In this document: piece after piece, positions 10,896-21,632 of the stretch | Numbering within the stretch: the first letter of the stretch is position 1 | Layout of the letters: each line of letters opens with the position of its first letter | NCBI GenBank assembly: GCA_017854485.1 | Contig: JAFMHN010000008.1 | Location: 1 to 55,980 of the forward strand | Direction of reading: 5' to 3' | DNA length: 55,980 bases | DNA from: Aquiluna sp. | GTDB taxonomy: Bacteria > Actinomycetota > Actinomycetes > Actinomycetales > Microbacteriaceae | The notes under the pieces: model-generated | Database searches by the model: none | Told to the model about the DNA's origin: nothing | The model's input: only the letters and a program-made list of their open reading frames with translations | Position numbers and translations under genes: made by a program

Positions 10896-11557
10896 TACTC
10901 GACCTCGAGCTCCACATCGCCTATTACCGAGCGAATTCTCTCAAGCGAGATTGCGCCTTTTCTCAAAACCCTGATTGGCTCACCGGCACGAACCTGAGTG
11001 AGGTCAAGGATTGTCGAAGCTTCGCCCTTTGGACTGGGGCCACCATCAAGATAGACCGGAACCTTGTCTCCGAAATACTCAAGTGCTTGTTGGGCATTTA
11101 CCGCTGCCGGATTGCCAGTTGTGTTGGCACTAGAAACTGCCAGTGGACCGACGTCCTCCAAAAGCGCAAGTGTAATTTTGTGATCCGGGACTCGAAGAGC
11201 CACGGTCCCCCGGGTTTCACCCAGGTCCCAATCCAGCGAAGGCTGGGCTTTCAGCACCATCGTTAGAGCTCCTGGCCAAAAAGCGGCAGCCAACTGGTTA
11301 GCAACCAGCGGCAGATCGGTTGCAAGGGCTGAGAGGGTCTCAACCCTAGGAATTAGCACTGGCGGAGGCACTGATCGCTCTCTGCCCTTGGTGGACAAAA
11401 GCAACTCCACGCCTTTGGCGCTGAATGCGTCAGCAGCAATTCCGTAAACAGTATCGGTGGGCAGAACCACTACCTCGTGACGCTGCAAGGCGACTTTGGC
11501 CTGACGAAAACCAGTCAATAGGTCAGTATCGACCGCGCAATCGTAAACCCGCTGCAT
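10895..11557 (-). CDS. tsaC: L-threonylcarbamoyladenylate synthase (TsaC/Sua5, YrdC domain)
   Basis: This 220-residue YrdC-domain protein makes threonylcarbamoyl-AMP from Thr, bicarbonate and ATP for the t6A37 modification of ANN-decoding tRNAs. PTDTVYGIAADAFS and STKGRERSVPPPVLI at the N-terminus match the substrate-binding segment, and SSANTTGNPA is the conserved middle motif. It is a single-domain TsaC form; the extra Sua5 domain is absent. It is 12 bases after prmC and overlaps the next gene by one base. Confidence 0.92.
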   Translation of the reverse strand: MQRVYDCAVDTDLLTGFRQAKVALQRHEVVVLPTDTVYGIAADAFSAKGVELLLSTKGRERSVPPPVLIPRVETLSALATDLPLVANQLAAAFWPGALTMVLKAQPSLDWDLGETRGTVALRVPDHKITLALLEDVGPLAVSSANTTGNPAAVNAQQALEYFGDKVPVYLDGGPSPKGEASTILDLTQVRAGEPIRVLRKGAISLERIRSVIGDVELEVE

Positions 11558-11569
11558 TGCTGCCTCCTG

Positions 11570-12406
11570 CTATCTGGTTGCGCTAACTGCGCGCAATCGT
11601 CCGGTTGGGTCCGGATGGACTTGGACACTTCGCCAATTGTTCTCCAATAGTAATTGACAGACCTGGTCGGACTGACCATCGGCATGCTCCAAAACCAAGA
11701 GTCCGCCGTCTCTCACGAGCATCCTGCAGACCACAACTAGGTCCCTGATGACATCAAGTCCGTCCGCTCCGCCATACAGGGCCAGCGCAGGATCGTGATC
11801 CTTGACCTCTACGTCGTGAGGAACCAGGCCGTCAGGTATGTATGGAGGGTTTGAAATTACCAAATCGAAAACACCGAGAGATCCGGCTAGCTCCATAAAG
11901 TCGCCCACAAGCAACTTCACGGGAGCATTCAGGTTTTCAATGTTTTGCTTTACATAGCCGGCGGCTGACTCCGATAGCTCAATCGCCGTTACCTGCGCAT
12001 TTGTCTCTTTGGCAATTGAAATAGCAATTGCTCCAGATCCAGTGCCGATGTCCAATGCGGTTGGCTCCCCCGGCAATAGTGACAGAAAATCAATGGCAAC
12101 CTGAGTAACTTGCTCGGTCTCAGGGCGCGGAACAAATACCCCTGGTCCAACTTCCAGATCAATTGAACGAAATGGAGCCGTGCCAATTAGGTGCTGCAGC
12201 GGGATGCGAGTGGCTCGCTTTTCAAGCAGCTCATAAAACTCGGTTGGTATTTCCAGATCTTGACCCATTACCAGCTTGGTCACCAGCTCTCCCCTAGAGA
12301 TATTGAGGCAGTGGCTCAGCAGTATTTCAGCTTCCGCTGCGTGGGAAACTATGCCTGCTCGCAAGAGGGTTTGGGAGGCTTCTGCAAGTACTTGCTCGGC
12401 CTTCAT
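11570..12406 (-). CDS. prmC: Peptide chain release factor N5-glutamine methyltransferase
   Basis: The 278-residue enzyme methylates the Gln of the GGQ motif in release factors using S-adenosylmethionine. An N-terminal helical domain precedes the Rossmann methyltransferase domain with ALDIGTGSGAIAISIA (SAM site) and the catalytic NPPY in VISNPPYIPDG. The start overlaps the stop of prfA, its substrate gene, by one base. Confidence 0.95.
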   Translation of the reverse strand: MKAEQVLAEASQTLLRAGIVSHAAEAEILLSHCLNISRGELVTKLVMGQDLEIPTEFYELLEKRATRIPLQHLIGTAPFRSIDLEVGPGVFVPRPETEQVTQVAIDFLSLLPGEPTALDIGTGSGAIAISIAKETNAQVTAIELSESAAGYVKQNIENLNAPVKLLVGDFMELAGSLGVFDLVISNPPYIPDGLVPHDVEVKDHDPALALYGGADGLDVIRDLVVVCRMLVRDGGLLVLEHADGQSDQVCQLLLENNWRSVQVHPDPTGRLRAVSATR

Positions 12407-13482
12407 TATTCGGCGCCAAGTGCCGCTAGGCGAGCTTCCTCGTCGGTTTGAATACAGGATTGAACCACTGGCTCTAGAGCACCATCCATGACCTGATCTA
12501 GGTTGTAAGACTTGTAGCCGGTCCGGTGATCTGCAATCCGGTTCTCAGGAAAGTTGTAGGTTCGAATACGCTCAGAACGGTCCACCGTTCGAACCTGAGA
12601 TTTACGAGCAGCCGATGCTTCCGCATCAAGCTCTTCCTGCTTTGCTGCAAGAATTCTCGCCCTCAAAACTCGCATCGCCGCATCACGGTTTTGCAGCTGC
12701 GACTTTTCGTTCTGCATCGAAACCACAATTCCGGTTGGCAAGTGAGTGATTCGAACGGCCGAGTCGGTTGTGTTCACAGACTGCCCACCGGGGCCAGAGG
12801 AACGGAAAACATCGATCCTGAGATCGTTTTGAGAAAGTTCGACTTCCTCGGGCTCATCCACCTCAGGGAAAACCAGCACACCAACTGCAGAGGTGTGAAT
12901 CCGCCCTTGCGTCTCAGTCACTGGAACGCGCTGAACTCGATGCACTCCACCCTCATATTTCATGTGGGCCCAAACCCCTTGGGCCGGGTCAGTTGAGGAG
13001 CACTTCATGGCCACCTGAACGTCTTTGATTCCACCCAAGTCCGACTCGGTGCGATCTAGCACCTCTGTCTTCCAGCCCTTAGCGGCGGCGTAATGCAGGT
13101 ACATCCGAAGCAGGTCTGCTGCGAACAGTGCTGACTCAGCGCCGCCCTCACCAGCCTTGACTTCCAAAATAACGTCGCGACCATCATCTGGGTCACGTGG
13201 AATCAAGAGGCGTCGGAGTTTTTCGTTTGCTTCGGTCAGCTGTGCTTCGATAACCGGAAGTTCCTCCGCGAACGCGGCATCTTCCTTCGCCAGCTCCTTG
13301 GCGGCAGCAAAGTCCTCTTCCAAACCGCGCGCAGCCTCGTCAGCGCTCATAATGGCGCTGAGTTCGGCATAGCGACGATTTAGTTTTTTGGCCAGTCCAG
13401 GGTTAGCGTGAACCGCCGAGTCACTGAGCTGCTCTTGCAAACTCGCGTGCTCGGCCCTTAGGCCTGCAAGCGAATCGATCAA
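12406..13482 (-). CDS. prfA: Peptide chain release factor 1
   Basis: The 358-residue factor terminates translation at UAA and UAG. The stop-codon recognition tripeptide PVT (in [16 protein letters not shown]) and the peptidyl-tRNA hydrolysis motif GGQ ([14 protein letters not shown]) are present. The start codon is TTG, preceded by GGAG six bases upstream inside the end of rho; the gap to the rho stop is one base. The rpmE gene that I expect here from mycobacteria is absent. Confidence 0.96.
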   Translation of the reverse strand: MIDSLAGLRAEHASLQEQLSDSAVHANPGLAKKLNRRYAELSAIMSADEAARGLEEDFAAAKELAKEDAAFAEELPVIEAQLTEANEKLRRLLIPRDPDDGRDVILEVKAGEGGAESALFAADLLRMYLHYAAAKGWKTEVLDRTESDLGGIKDVQVAMKCSSTDPAQGVWAHMKYEGGVHRVQRVPVTETQGRIHTSAVGVLVFPEVDEPEEVELSQNDLRIDVFRSSGPGGQSVNTTDSAVRITHLPTGIVVSMQNEKSQLQNRDAAMRVLRARILAAKQEELDAEASAARKSQVRTVDRSERIRTYNFPENRIADHRTGYKSYNLDQVMDGALEPVVQSCIQTDEEARLAALGAE

Positions 13483-13483
13483 G

Positions 13484-15130
13484 TTATTCTCCGTCGGTCT
13501 CTGAAGGAACTGGCATTGACTTCTCCAGCTTCAGCAAGAACTCAACGTTGCTTGCTGTTTCCTTCAAGCGGTTTAGAACCAACTCAAGAGCCTGCTGCTG
13601 CTCAAGTCCCGCAAGCGCGCGACGAAGCTTCCAGATGATCTTGGTCTCCTGAGGGCTCATCAGCATCTCTTCGCGTCTGGTTCCAGAAGCGTTTATGTCA
13701 ACAGCCGGGAAGATTCTCTTGTCAGCAAGCTGACGAGAAAGTCGAAGCTCCATGTTTCCGGTTCCCTTGAACTCCTCGAAGATAACCTCATCCATCTTGG
13801 ATCCGGTTTCAACTAGAGCGGTTGCCAAAATTGTCAGCGAGCCACCGTGTTCAATGTTTCTAGCGGCACCAAAGAAGCGCTTTGGTGGATAAAGTGCTGA
13901 TGAGTCAACACCACCGGAAAGGATTCGGCCGGATGCTGGAGCGCTCAGGTTATAAGCGCGTCCCAGACGTGTGATCGAGTCAAGCAGGATTACAACATCG
14001 TGGCCCATTTCAACAAGTCGCTTCGCGCGCTCAATTGCTAGCTCGGCAACGGTTGTGTGATCCTCTGCTGGACGGTCGAAGGTGGAAGCAATAACTTCAC
14101 CGTTGACCGTACGCTGCATGTCAGTAACTTCCTCAGGGCGCTCGTCAACCAAAACAACCATCAAATGAACCTCTGGGTTATTGGTGGCAATGGCGTTGGC
14201 AATCGCCTGAAGAACTAGAGTCTTTCCGGCCTTTGGAGGCGACACAATCAGACCACGCTGGCCCTTACCGATTGGTGCTACCAGGTCGATGATTCTGGTT
14301 GAAAGCTTTTTGCTGTCGGTCTCAAGACGCAGACGGGTGTCTGGGTATAGAGGGGTCAGCTTTCCAAATTCAACTCTTTCAGCTGCCTCTTCCAGGGTTT
14401 GTCCGTTTAGGGACTCGACCTTGACAAGAGCGTTGAACTTCTGTCGCTGGTTCTCACGGTCACCCTCACGCGGCTGTCTGATCGAACCTACAACAGCGTC
14501 ACCCTTGCGCATGCCGTACTTCTTGACCTGACCAAGTGATACGTAAACATCGTTGCTTCCTGGCAAATAGCCGGAGGTCCTAAGGAAGGCGTAGTTGTCA
14601 AGGACATCTAAGATTCCGGCAACTGGGATTAGTACATCGTCCTCAGAAATCTCTGGCTCAGCCTCATCCTGTGGACCACGGCGGCGGTCACGATCACGGT
14701 AACGACCGCGGCGGTTGCGGTTGCCACCCCTGCGCTCGTCGTCGCGGTCACGCTGGTTCTCGCGGTCACCACTTCGGGTTTCGCGGTCTTCCTGGCCGCT
14801 GCGCTCAGGCTTCTGAGCATCCTTTGAATCGGCGCTGGCTTCAGCGTTGGAGTTACCCTCGGCCTTTGCCTTGGTCTCAGCCTTATCAGCTGCTGGCTTG
14901 TCGCCAGCGGCATCTGCTGCAACCTTCGCGGAAGAGGTGCGGCGCCTAGGCGCTGCCTTCTTGACCTCGGTTCCAGCATCGGTGGCTGGCTTTTCGGTCT
15001 TTGCTGCGGCCTTTGTCGCTGGCTTTTCTGAAGTCTTTGGTGTTTCGGTTGCGCTTGCAGATTCAGAAGCATCTGCGCTGGTTACGCGGCGAGAGCGGCG
15101 TACCGGCTTATCCTGTTGGATTTCATCCAT
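13484..15130 (-). CDS. rho: Transcription termination factor Rho, with long charged N-terminal extension
   Basis: The 548-residue RNA-dependent ATPase ends transcription of untranslated RNA. The Walker A SPPKAGKT is at residues 297-304, and an OB-fold RNA-binding domain (about residues 160-240, [19 protein letters not shown]) precedes the ATPase core. Residues 1-160 are low complexity: Ala/Lys/Thr-rich, then Arg/Asp/Gly-rich ([14 protein letters not shown]). The short helical Rho_N domain that normally begins actinobacterial Rho (a LxELxxLAxxLGIxG pattern) is not visible, and an in-frame stop just upstream rules out a longer start. No clear ribosome site precedes the ATG; the 75-base leader from thrB contains pyrimidine-rich stretches. 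Confidence 0.95.
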   Translation of the reverse strand: MDEIQQDKPVRRSRRVTSADASESASATETPKTSEKPATKAAAKTEKPATDAGTEVKKAAPRRRTSSAKVAADAAGDKPAADKAETKAKAEGNSNAEASADSKDAQKPERSGQEDRETRSGDRENQRDRDDERRGGNRNRRGRYRDRDRRRGPQDEAEPEISEDDVLIPVAGILDVLDNYAFLRTSGYLPGSNDVYVSLGQVKKYGMRKGDAVVGSIRQPREGDRENQRQKFNALVKVESLNGQTLEEAAERVEFGKLTPLYPDTRLRLETDSKKLSTRIIDLVAPIGKGQRGLIVSPPKAGKTLVLQAIANAIATNNPEVHLMVVLVDERPEEVTDMQRTVNGEVIASTFDRPAEDHTTVAELAIERAKRLVEMGHDVVILLDSITRLGRAYNLSAPASGRILSGGVDSSALYPPKRFFGAARNIEHGGSLTILATALVETGSKMDEVIFEEFKGTGNMELRLSRQLADKRIFPAVDINASGTRREEMLMSPQETKIIWKLRRALAGLEQQQALELVLNRLKETASNVEFLLKLEKSMPVPSETDGE

Positions 15131-15205
15131 GTTGGTTATTACTCATTTCTTTGCGGCGATCTGCCGTTATTTGGAAACTTGAAGAGAAAATGCAGTGGCG
15201 GGCTT

Positions 15206-16123
15206 TTAGTTGCCTGATCCTGACTGCACACTAAGACTAGCACCTTTGAAGTCAACTGCAAGCGTCAATGCGCTCCAACTTGGAAACATCTCAGCTGCAA
15301 TGGCGATTGCCTGCATGCGTTTGGCAGGGTCATCTTCCAGAACCAGGACCGAGGGACCGGCTCCCGAAACTACTGCTGGATGCCCGTCGGCACGAAGTCT
15401 TTCAATCAGCGCTGATGTCTCCAGCATAGCACTGGCACGATAGCTCTGGTGGAGGCGGTCCTCGGTGGCCGCAAGCATCAGCTCCGGAGATTGAGTTAGC
15501 GCGGCAACCAAAAGCGCGGAACGGGAAACGTTGAACACGGCGTCGGTGTGAGGAACACTCTCAGGCTGCAAGCTCCTGGCCAACTTGGTCGACATTTGGT
15601 GAGGAGGTACCAGGACCAATGGAGACACTCCGCGATGCACAGTCAACTTCTTGTGGTGAGGAATGTGGTCGTCATCCACCCACGCAATGGTCAGCCCACC
15701 AAATAGCGCGGGGGCGACGTTGTCCGGATGTCCCTCGAGCTCTGTCGCAAATTCGAGCAACTGCTGCTCACTAAGTTCAAGCTCGTCCTTGAGAATCCCA
15801 GCGGCAAGCATTACTCCGCCGGCAACAGCCGCTCCAGACGAGCCCATGCCTCGACCGTGTGGGATGTTGTTGTGGCAGTGAATCTTTAGTCCCGGAACCT
15901 GCTTGCCGAGTCGCTCAAAAACTAGCGCCAGGGACCTGTAAATGAGATTTGATTCATCTCTAGCGATATCTTTCTCACCCTCGCCTGAAACGGTGATTTC
16001 CAGACCGGAGTCGACAACTTCCGCTTCATATTCGTCATAGAAGGAAAGAGCCATTCCAAGGGTGTCAAAGCCAGGTCCAAGGTTCGCCGTCGTTGCAGGT
16101 ATTTTTACGCTCACACGGGTCAT
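15206..16123 (-). CDS. thrB: Homoserine kinase
   Basis: The 305-residue GHMP-family kinase phosphorylates homoserine with ATP, the step before threonine synthase. The N-terminal [15 protein letters not shown] and the ATP-binding loop [16 protein letters not shown] are intact. It overlaps thrC by four bases (ATGA) and is the last gene of the argS-lysA-hom-thrC-thrB group; rho follows after 75 bases. Confidence 0.96.
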   Translation of the reverse strand: MTRVSVKIPATTANLGPGFDTLGMALSFYDEYEAEVVDSGLEITVSGEGEKDIARDESNLIYRSLALVFERLGKQVPGLKIHCHNNIPHGRGMGSSGAAVAGGVMLAAGILKDELELSEQQLLEFATELEGHPDNVAPALFGGLTIAWVDDDHIPHHKKLTVHRGVSPLVLVPPHQMSTKLARSLQPESVPHTDAVFNVSRSALLVAALTQSPELMLAATEDRLHQSYRASAMLETSALIERLRADGHPAVVSGAGPSVLVLEDDPAKRMQAIAIAAEMFPSWSALTLAVDFKGASLSVQSGSGN

Positions 16124-17202
16124 TTGACTCGCTCCAGTCCTAGGATTCCAGCGACGGCGTCGGCAGTTGCCGTCACCTTCTTGGGCTTAATTGCTCGACC
16201 ACGCTCATCCTTCAGTGCCCAGTCCGGGTCCTTTAGTCCGTGGCCAGTAACGGTCACAACTACTGAGTTGACCTGAGGAAGAGTGCCGAGCTGCTTTAGC
16301 TTATGCAGCCCTGCTGCACCAGCCGCACTTGATGGCTCAACAAAAACACCACACTCCTGTGACAAGAAACGGTGCATCCAAAGAATTTCCCTGTCGGTGA
16401 CCGCATCGAAGCCACCATCGGTATCACGCTTGGCCTCTTGTGCCAGGTCCCAGGAAGCTGGGTTGCCGATCCTGATTGCGGTGGCAATGGTCTCGGGCTT
16501 TAGCACCGGAGACCCCTGCACAAACGGCGCCGAGCCGGCAGCCTGGATGCCAAATAGTTTTGGAAGCTTCTTAATTCGGCCGTCCGCTACCTCTTCCCGG
16601 TAACCCAGGTGATAGGCAGAAATATTGCCGGCGTTACCAAGTGGCATTGCATGAAGGTCAGGCGCTTCGCCGAGAACATCAACTACCTCAAACGCGGCTG
16701 TTTTTTGGCCCTGCAGGCGATCTGGGTTTACAGAGTTAACAAGAAAAACCGGGTAACTGTCACTTAGCTCTCTAGCCAGGCGCAGGCAGTCATCAAAGTT
16801 TCCCTTGACCTGCAAAATTTGTGCCTTGTGAGCTACTGCCTGAGACAGCTTCCCCCAGGAGATTTTTCCCGCAGGCACCAAAACAACCGACTGCATGCCG
16901 GCTTTCACTGCGTAGGCAGCGGCGGCGGCCGAGGTGTTGCCGGTGGAGGCAGCGATGACTGCCTTCGCACCGTGCGCTTTCGCCTTTGAAACCGCCGTGG
17001 TCATTCCACGATCTTTGAAAGAGCCGGTGGGGTTCATCCCCTCAAACTTCAGGTGCACAGATCCAACATCAAGCAGCTTGGCAAGAGCCGGTGCATCAAT
17101 CAGGGGCGTGCCTCCCTCACCGAGGGTCACAATTGGGTCTCCCTCACTAAAAGGAAGCCTGTCAAAATATTCGCGAATTACTCCGCGCCATGGCGCTGCC
17201 AT
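16120..17202 (-). CDS. thrC: Threonine synthase
   Basis: This 360-residue PLP enzyme converts O-phosphohomoserine to threonine. The PLP lysine lies in [11 protein letters not shown], and the phosphate-binding loop [11 protein letters not shown] follows. Length fits the short bacterial ThrC class. The start overlaps the hom stop by one base. Confidence 0.96.
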   Translation of the reverse strand: MAAPWRGVIREYFDRLPFSEGDPIVTLGEGGTPLIDAPALAKLLDVGSVHLKFEGMNPTGSFKDRGMTTAVSKAKAHGAKAVIAASTGNTSAAAAAYAVKAGMQSVVLVPAGKISWGKLSQAVAHKAQILQVKGNFDDCLRLARELSDSYPVFLVNSVNPDRLQGQKTAAFEVVDVLGEAPDLHAMPLGNAGNISAYHLGYREEVADGRIKKLPKLFGIQAAGSAPFVQGSPVLKPETIATAIRIGNPASWDLAQEAKRDTDGGFDAVTDREILWMHRFLSQECGVFVEPSSAAGAAGLHKLKQLGTLPQVNSVVVTVTGHGLKDPDWALKDERGRAIKPKKVTATADAVAGILGLERVK

Positions 17203-18506
17203 TAGAGTCCCTCCACCCGGATAACCGAAGTTACGTTTACAACCGATTTATTTTTCCGCAGGGCCGAAACAACCTGCTCTAGGTCAGACTCCTTGGCCAC
17301 GTGTGTCATCACGGTGAGCACAGCCGCGGCATCCTGCCTCGCAGGAGACTGCTGCACCGTCTCAACACTCACACCGTTGTCGGCAAAGACCGATGCAATT
17401 GAAGCCAGTACGCCGGTTTCATCTGAAACCTCGAGCGTGATTTGGAATCTGGTCACAACGGACTGAACTGAGAAAACAGTCAGGTCAGCATGAGTTGAGT
17501 CAGCTAGCCCCGGGCCACCGGCCAGGTGACGCTTTGCAGCACTGACCAGGTCACCCAAGACCGCCGAAGCAGTTTCAGGGCCACCGGCTCCTGCACCGTA
17601 GAACATGAGCTGTCCGGCAGATTCTGCCTCTACGAACACCGCGTTATAAGCCCCACGGACCGAAGCAAGCGGGTGCTCGAGTGGAATCAAGGTCGGGTGC
17701 ACGCGCACAACTAGACCTTCCTGGCCATCTTTTTCGGCACGCTCGCAAATTGCCAAAAGCTTGACCGCATAGCCTGCTGATCGAGCCGCATCAATTTGCT
17801 TTGACCCGATTCCGGTGATTCCTTCGCGGTAAACAGAATCGACTGACACCTCTGAGTGGAAAGCTAGCGAAGCGATGATCGCTGCCTTGCTCTGAGCGTC
17901 GAAGCCTTCAACATCAGCTGTTGGATCGGCTTCGGCATACCCAAGCTCTTGTGCCAGCTGGAGCGCGTCATCAAATTCGGCACCGGTGGATTCCATCCGA
18001 TCCAAAATGAAGTTTGTGGTTCCGTTGACAATCCCCATTACGCGATTGATTTTGTCACCGGCAAGCGACTCACGAAGCGGTCGAATAATTGGAATTGCTC
18101 CAGCTACCGCGGCTTCGAAGTAGAGCTGGGCACCAAGCTGTTCAGCCAGATCAAAAAGCTCTGGACCGTGTGCTGCAATCAGTGCCTTATTGGCGGTGAC
18201 AACATCAGCACCGGAATTCAGGGCCAGAGTGATCCATGACTTGGCTGGCTCAATGCCTCCAATGAGTTCGATAACAATGTCACTTGAAAGAATCAACGAC
18301 TCAGCATCCTCAGTGAACAGCCCTTGCGGAAGGTCAGCGTCGCGCTTGGCGTTTACGTCACGAACCGCGATGCCAGAAAGCTCCAAGGTTGCACCAACTC
18401 GGCTGGCCAACTCACCTTGGTTCTCAAGTAGCAGCCGGGCGACCTGAGAGCCAACCGAACCGGCACCGAGCAGCGCGACCCTAATTGGTCTATAAGCACT
18501 CTGCAT
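17202..18506 (-). CDS. hom: Homoserine dehydrogenase
   Basis: The 434-residue enzyme reduces aspartate semialdehyde to homoserine. It has an N-terminal nucleotide-binding motif [15 protein letters not shown], the catalytic domain with [11 protein letters not shown], and a C-terminal ACT domain (from about residue 355) that usually mediates threonine feedback inhibition. It sits two bases after lysA. Confidence 0.96.
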   Translation of the reverse strand: MQSAYRPIRVALLGAGSVGSQVARLLLENQGELASRVGATLELSGIAVRDVNAKRDADLPQGLFTEDAESLILSSDIVIELIGGIEPAKSWITLALNSGADVVTANKALIAAHGPELFDLAEQLGAQLYFEAAVAGAIPIIRPLRESLAGDKINRVMGIVNGTTNFILDRMESTGAEFDDALQLAQELGYAEADPTADVEGFDAQSKAAIIASLAFHSEVSVDSVYREGITGIGSKQIDAARSAGYAVKLLAICERAEKDGQEGLVVRVHPTLIPLEHPLASVRGAYNAVFVEAESAGQLMFYGAGAGGPETASAVLGDLVSAAKRHLAGGPGLADSTHADLTVFSVQSVVTRFQITLEVSDETGVLASIASVFADNGVSVETVQQSPARQDAAAVLTVMTHVAKESDLEQVVSALRKNKSVVNVTSVIRVEGL

Positions 18507-18508
18507 CT

Positions 18509-19912
18509 CTAAGCCTCTCCGGGTACATAGCCGGCATCTCTGCCGAGCAAGTCTTGTTCGGTCTCTGCGCGCACTAATAGGTGGGCAGACCCCTGTTTCA
18601 CCGCTACAACCGCCGGCCTTGGCAAGAAGTTGTAGTTAGAAGATAGCGAAAAGCAGTACGCGCCGGTTGCCGGCACAGCGATTAGGTCATTAACGGCGAT
18701 GTCCGATGGCAGCACACAGTGCCTTACGACAATGTCTCCTGATTCGCAGTGCTTACCCACCACGCGACTCAGGGCACCCTCGTGATTCGATTCTCGGGAT
18801 GCAATCAGAGCGCTGTATTCCGCTTCGTAAAGGGCTGGTCGAGCGTTGTCGCTCATTCCGCCATCTACGCTCACATATTTTCTGGTGGCGGCAGGGCCCT
18901 GGTCGCTGATAGCGACATCCTTGATGGTTCCCACGGAGTACAAAGTGATGCCCGCGGGGCCTGCGATTACTCTCCCTGGCTCAAAGGCCAGTTTCGGAAC
19001 CGGGATTCCCAAGGTTTCACACTTTTGAGCAACGGCGTTTGCAATCCTGGTGGCTAGCTCACTGAGCTCCTGTGGTCGGTCTGCTTGGGTGTAGCTAATT
19101 CCAAAGCCACCCCCAAGATTCAACTCCGGAACTTCGCCGTTGATCAACAACTTGGCGTGAACATCAAGTAAGCGTTCGGCCGCGGCCAGGAAGCCATCGA
19201 CCACAAATATCTGGGACCCGATGTGGGAGTGGAGGCCCAGGAATTGTAGGTGGGAGTGCGATCGGATTTTCTCGACCATTTCTTCGACATCAACTAGCGC
19301 AATGCCAAACTTTTGATCCTCCCTGGCAGTGGCTAGATACTCGTGAGTGTGGGCGTGAACACCGGTGTTTACGCGGAGCCTGACTGGCTGGATCTTGTCC
19401 TGTGCGCCAGCGATTGACGCTATCCGCTCGATTTCGAGCTCCGAGTCAATCACTATTGCCCCGACGTTTGCCGAAACGGCTCTCCCGATTTCCACCAAAG
19501 ACTTGTTGTTGCCGTGCATGCCGATGCGTGAGCCATCGATTCCGGCCGCAAGCGCAACTGCCAGCTCCCCGCCAGTTGAGACATCTATCGAAAGACCTGC
19601 TTGGTCGACCCATCGAACAACTTCAGTTGTTAGCAATGCCTTCGAGGCGTAGTAGGTCTTGGCGGTGGTACCAATTTTGGAGGCAGCATCTGAAAAAGCA
19701 CGCTTTGCCATCATTAGCCTGGCTTCAAAATCTTCCTGGTCCACAACGTATAGCGGAGTCCCAAATTGACGAACCAGCTCCGAAGCCGGAATCGAGCCAA
19801 TTGAAATTTCACCGCGCTCGGTGCGCGCAGCTGTTCTTGGCCAAATTCGCGCATCTAAAGCTGACAGGTCGCTGGCTGTTTCTAGCCATTTTGGAGTAAG
19901 CGGGTTCTTCAT
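18509..19912 (-). CDS. lysA: Diaminopimelate decarboxylase
   Basis: The 467-residue PLP-dependent enzyme makes L-lysine from meso-diaminopimelate. The PLP lysine is in KTYYASKALLT; the glycine-rich phosphate site LNLGGGFGISY and the EPGRVIAGPAG segment are present. With dapD and dapE at the right end of the window, three genes of the succinylase lysine route are seen. The gene follows argS after three bases, the same partnership as in mycobacteria and corynebacteria. Confidence 0.96.
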   Translation of the reverse strand: MKNPLTPKWLETASDLSALDARIWPRTAARTERGEISIGSIPASELVRQFGTPLYVVDQEDFEARLMMAKRAFSDAASKIGTTAKTYYASKALLTTEVVRWVDQAGLSIDVSTGGELAVALAAGIDGSRIGMHGNNKSLVEIGRAVSANVGAIVIDSELEIERIASIAGAQDKIQPVRLRVNTGVHAHTHEYLATAREDQKFGIALVDVEEMVEKIRSHSHLQFLGLHSHIGSQIFVVDGFLAAAERLLDVHAKLLINGEVPELNLGGGFGISYTQADRPQELSELATRIANAVAQKCETLGIPVPKLAFEPGRVIAGPAGITLYSVGTIKDVAISDQGPAATRKYVSVDGGMSDNARPALYEAEYSALIASRESNHEGALSRVVGKHCESGDIVVRHCVLPSDIAVNDLIAVPATGAYCFSLSSNYNFLPRPAVVAVKQGSAHLLVRAETEQDLLGRDAGYVPGEA

Positions 19913-19915
19913 TAC

Positions 19916-21574
19916 CTACATCCTTTCAGGGGCAGTGACCCCAAGCAAACCTAGGCCGGTGGCCAGCACCTGCGTGCAGGCATCATTGAGCCAGAGCCGG
20001 GTCCTGTGGACACTTTCAACTTCCTGGTCTCCCATCGGGGTGACTCGGCAATTGTCGTAGAAACGGTGATAACTTCCAGCCAGCTCTTCCAGGTAGCGCG
20101 CAATTCGATGTGGCTCGCGGAACTCACTTGCAGTTTCAACCACCTTGGGGAACTGAGCCAAGGTTGCAATCAGGTTCTCTTCACTTGGGTGAACCAATTC
20201 TTCTGGAGCGAATTCGCTTCGATCGACACCTAGCGACATGGCATTGTTTGCAACCTGGCGGGTGCGTGCATGGGCGTACTGAACATAGAACACTGGGTTG
20301 TCGTTGGTCTTTCGAACCAGAACCTCAAGGTCTACATCCACACTTGAGTTAATAGAAGACCTAGTCAGTGCGTATCTGGCAGCGTCCACTCCAACCGCAT
20401 CCACCAGGTCTTCCAAGGTGACAACGGTTCCTGCGCGCTTCGACATCTTGACCGGCTGGCCTGCCCTAACAAGGTTGACGAGCTGGCCAATCAGAATTTC
20501 CATTTCCTTACCGGGAGTGTCTCCAAAGGCTGCACAAATTGCCATCATCCTCTGGACATAGCCGTGATGGTCAGCGCCCAGCATGTAGACGCAGCGATCG
20601 AAACCACGCTCCCGCTTGTCCTGGTAGTAGGCGATATCACCGGCAATGTAGGCGGTGGTGCCATCGGATTTGATAATCACGCGGTCGCGATCGTCACCGA
20701 AGGTAGTGGACTGCAACCAAGTAGCACCGTCTTGTTCGAATGTGTGTCCCTGAGCCTTCAGTTTCGCGATTGAGCGTTCAACGGCGCCTGACTCGTAAAG
20801 GGTGTTCTCGTGGAAAAAGACATCAAAATCAACTCCGAAGTCGTGCAGTGACTCCCGGATTTGCTGGAACATCAACTCCACACCTGCCGCCCTGAAAGCC
20901 TCTTGTGCTTCAGCCTCAGGCAGGGCAAGGATGTCTTGAGCGGTCTCTGCAAGCACCTGCTCGGCGATCTCGTTTATGTATTCGCCGGCGTAGCCGTCTT
21001 CAGGAGCTGGCTTATTGGAGGCAGCGGCGAGCAGCGATCTGGCAAACCGATCAATCTGGGCGCCGTGGTCATTGAAGTAATACTCCCTGGTGACTTGAGC
21101 CCCACAGAATTCGAACACTCGCGCAAGCGAATCTCCCACCGCAGCCCACCGGGTTCCACCCAGGTGAATCGGGCCGGTGGGATTTGCCGAAACAAACTCA
21201 AGGTTTAGCTTGATCCCATCAAGAACTGTGCTGCGACCAAAGCTGCCCTCTGATTCAACGATTGTTTTTACCAGTGAACCTGCAGCACCGGTGGCGACAA
21301 ACATGTTTATAAAGCCGGGGCCAGCAATTTCAATCTTGCTGATCGCTTCGACCTTGCCAAGCTCGACCACCAGCAACTCCGCAAATTGCCTTGGTGACAT
21401 TGAAAATTGCTTGCCAAACTGCATGGCAACGGTCGTTGCCCAGTCGCCGTGATCACGATTCTTAGGTCTTTCAACCACCACATCCCCCGTTAGCTCAAGT
21501 TGCGGCAGAGAGCCTGCTGCCATAAGCGACTCAATGGCGCGCAGGATTGCAGCGGAGAGCTGTTCTGGGGTCAT
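19916..21574 (-). CDS. argS: Arginyl-tRNA synthetase
   Basis: This class Ia synthetase (552 residues) charges tRNA-Arg. The HIGH-type signature is ANPTGPIHLGGTRWAA and the second signature is KMSKRAG. The C-terminal anticodon-binding helical domain ends in VLATGLGLLGVTAPERM. The ATG has AGGA seven bases upstream. It is first in the lysine/threonine gene group and has a leader of roughly 50 bases containing an inverted repeat; one of its substrates, tRNA-Arg(CCG), is encoded divergently next door. Confidence 0.96.
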   Translation of the reverse strand: MTPEQLSAAILRAIESLMAAGSLPQLELTGDVVVERPKNRDHGDWATTVAMQFGKQFSMSPRQFAELLVVELGKVEAISKIEIAGPGFINMFVATGAAGSLVKTIVESEGSFGRSTVLDGIKLNLEFVSANPTGPIHLGGTRWAAVGDSLARVFEFCGAQVTREYYFNDHGAQIDRFARSLLAAASNKPAPEDGYAGEYINEIAEQVLAETAQDILALPEAEAQEAFRAAGVELMFQQIRESLHDFGVDFDVFFHENTLYESGAVERSIAKLKAQGHTFEQDGATWLQSTTFGDDRDRVIIKSDGTTAYIAGDIAYYQDKRERGFDRCVYMLGADHHGYVQRMMAICAAFGDTPGKEMEILIGQLVNLVRAGQPVKMSKRAGTVVTLEDLVDAVGVDAARYALTRSSINSSVDVDLEVLVRKTNDNPVFYVQYAHARTRQVANNAMSLGVDRSEFAPEELVHPSEENLIATLAQFPKVVETASEFREPHRIARYLEELAGSYHRFYDNCRVTPMGDQEVESVHRTRLWLNDACTQVLATGLGLLGVTAPERM

Positions 21575-21593
21575 GGCATTTTCCTGAATAGAC

Positions 21594-21612
21594 GCAAAGT
21601 TAGCTACTTTGC
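21594..21612 (-). repeat. Inverted repeat in the argS leader
   Basis: The 19 bases consist of GCAAAGT, a five-base centre and ACTTTGC: seven perfectly paired bases per arm. It lies 20 bases before the argS start codon, upstream of its ribosome site, and is not followed by a T run on the minus strand, so it is not a terminator. It could be an operator or an RNA hairpin controlling the argS-lysA-hom-thrC-thrB group. No known binding site is recognised. Confidence 0.5.
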
Positions 21613-21632
21613 AGGGGTTGATGTAGACCTAA

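Noticed and set aside
12526-12996. A 156-codon plus-strand frame opposite prfA
   Set aside because: It is the shadow of prfA; no start signal and no recognisable protein.
14660-14800. Repeated CGGTCACG-like units suggesting a tandem repeat or CRISPR
   Set aside because: The units are irregular, lack spacers and encode the Arg/Asp-rich part of Rho.
14629-15072. A 147-codon open frame on the minus strand inside rho, and a 111-codon frame on the plus strand
   Set aside because: They arise from the low-complexity Ala/Lys/Arg/Asp coding of the Rho N-terminus; the rho frame itself is unbroken and continuous with the conserved core.
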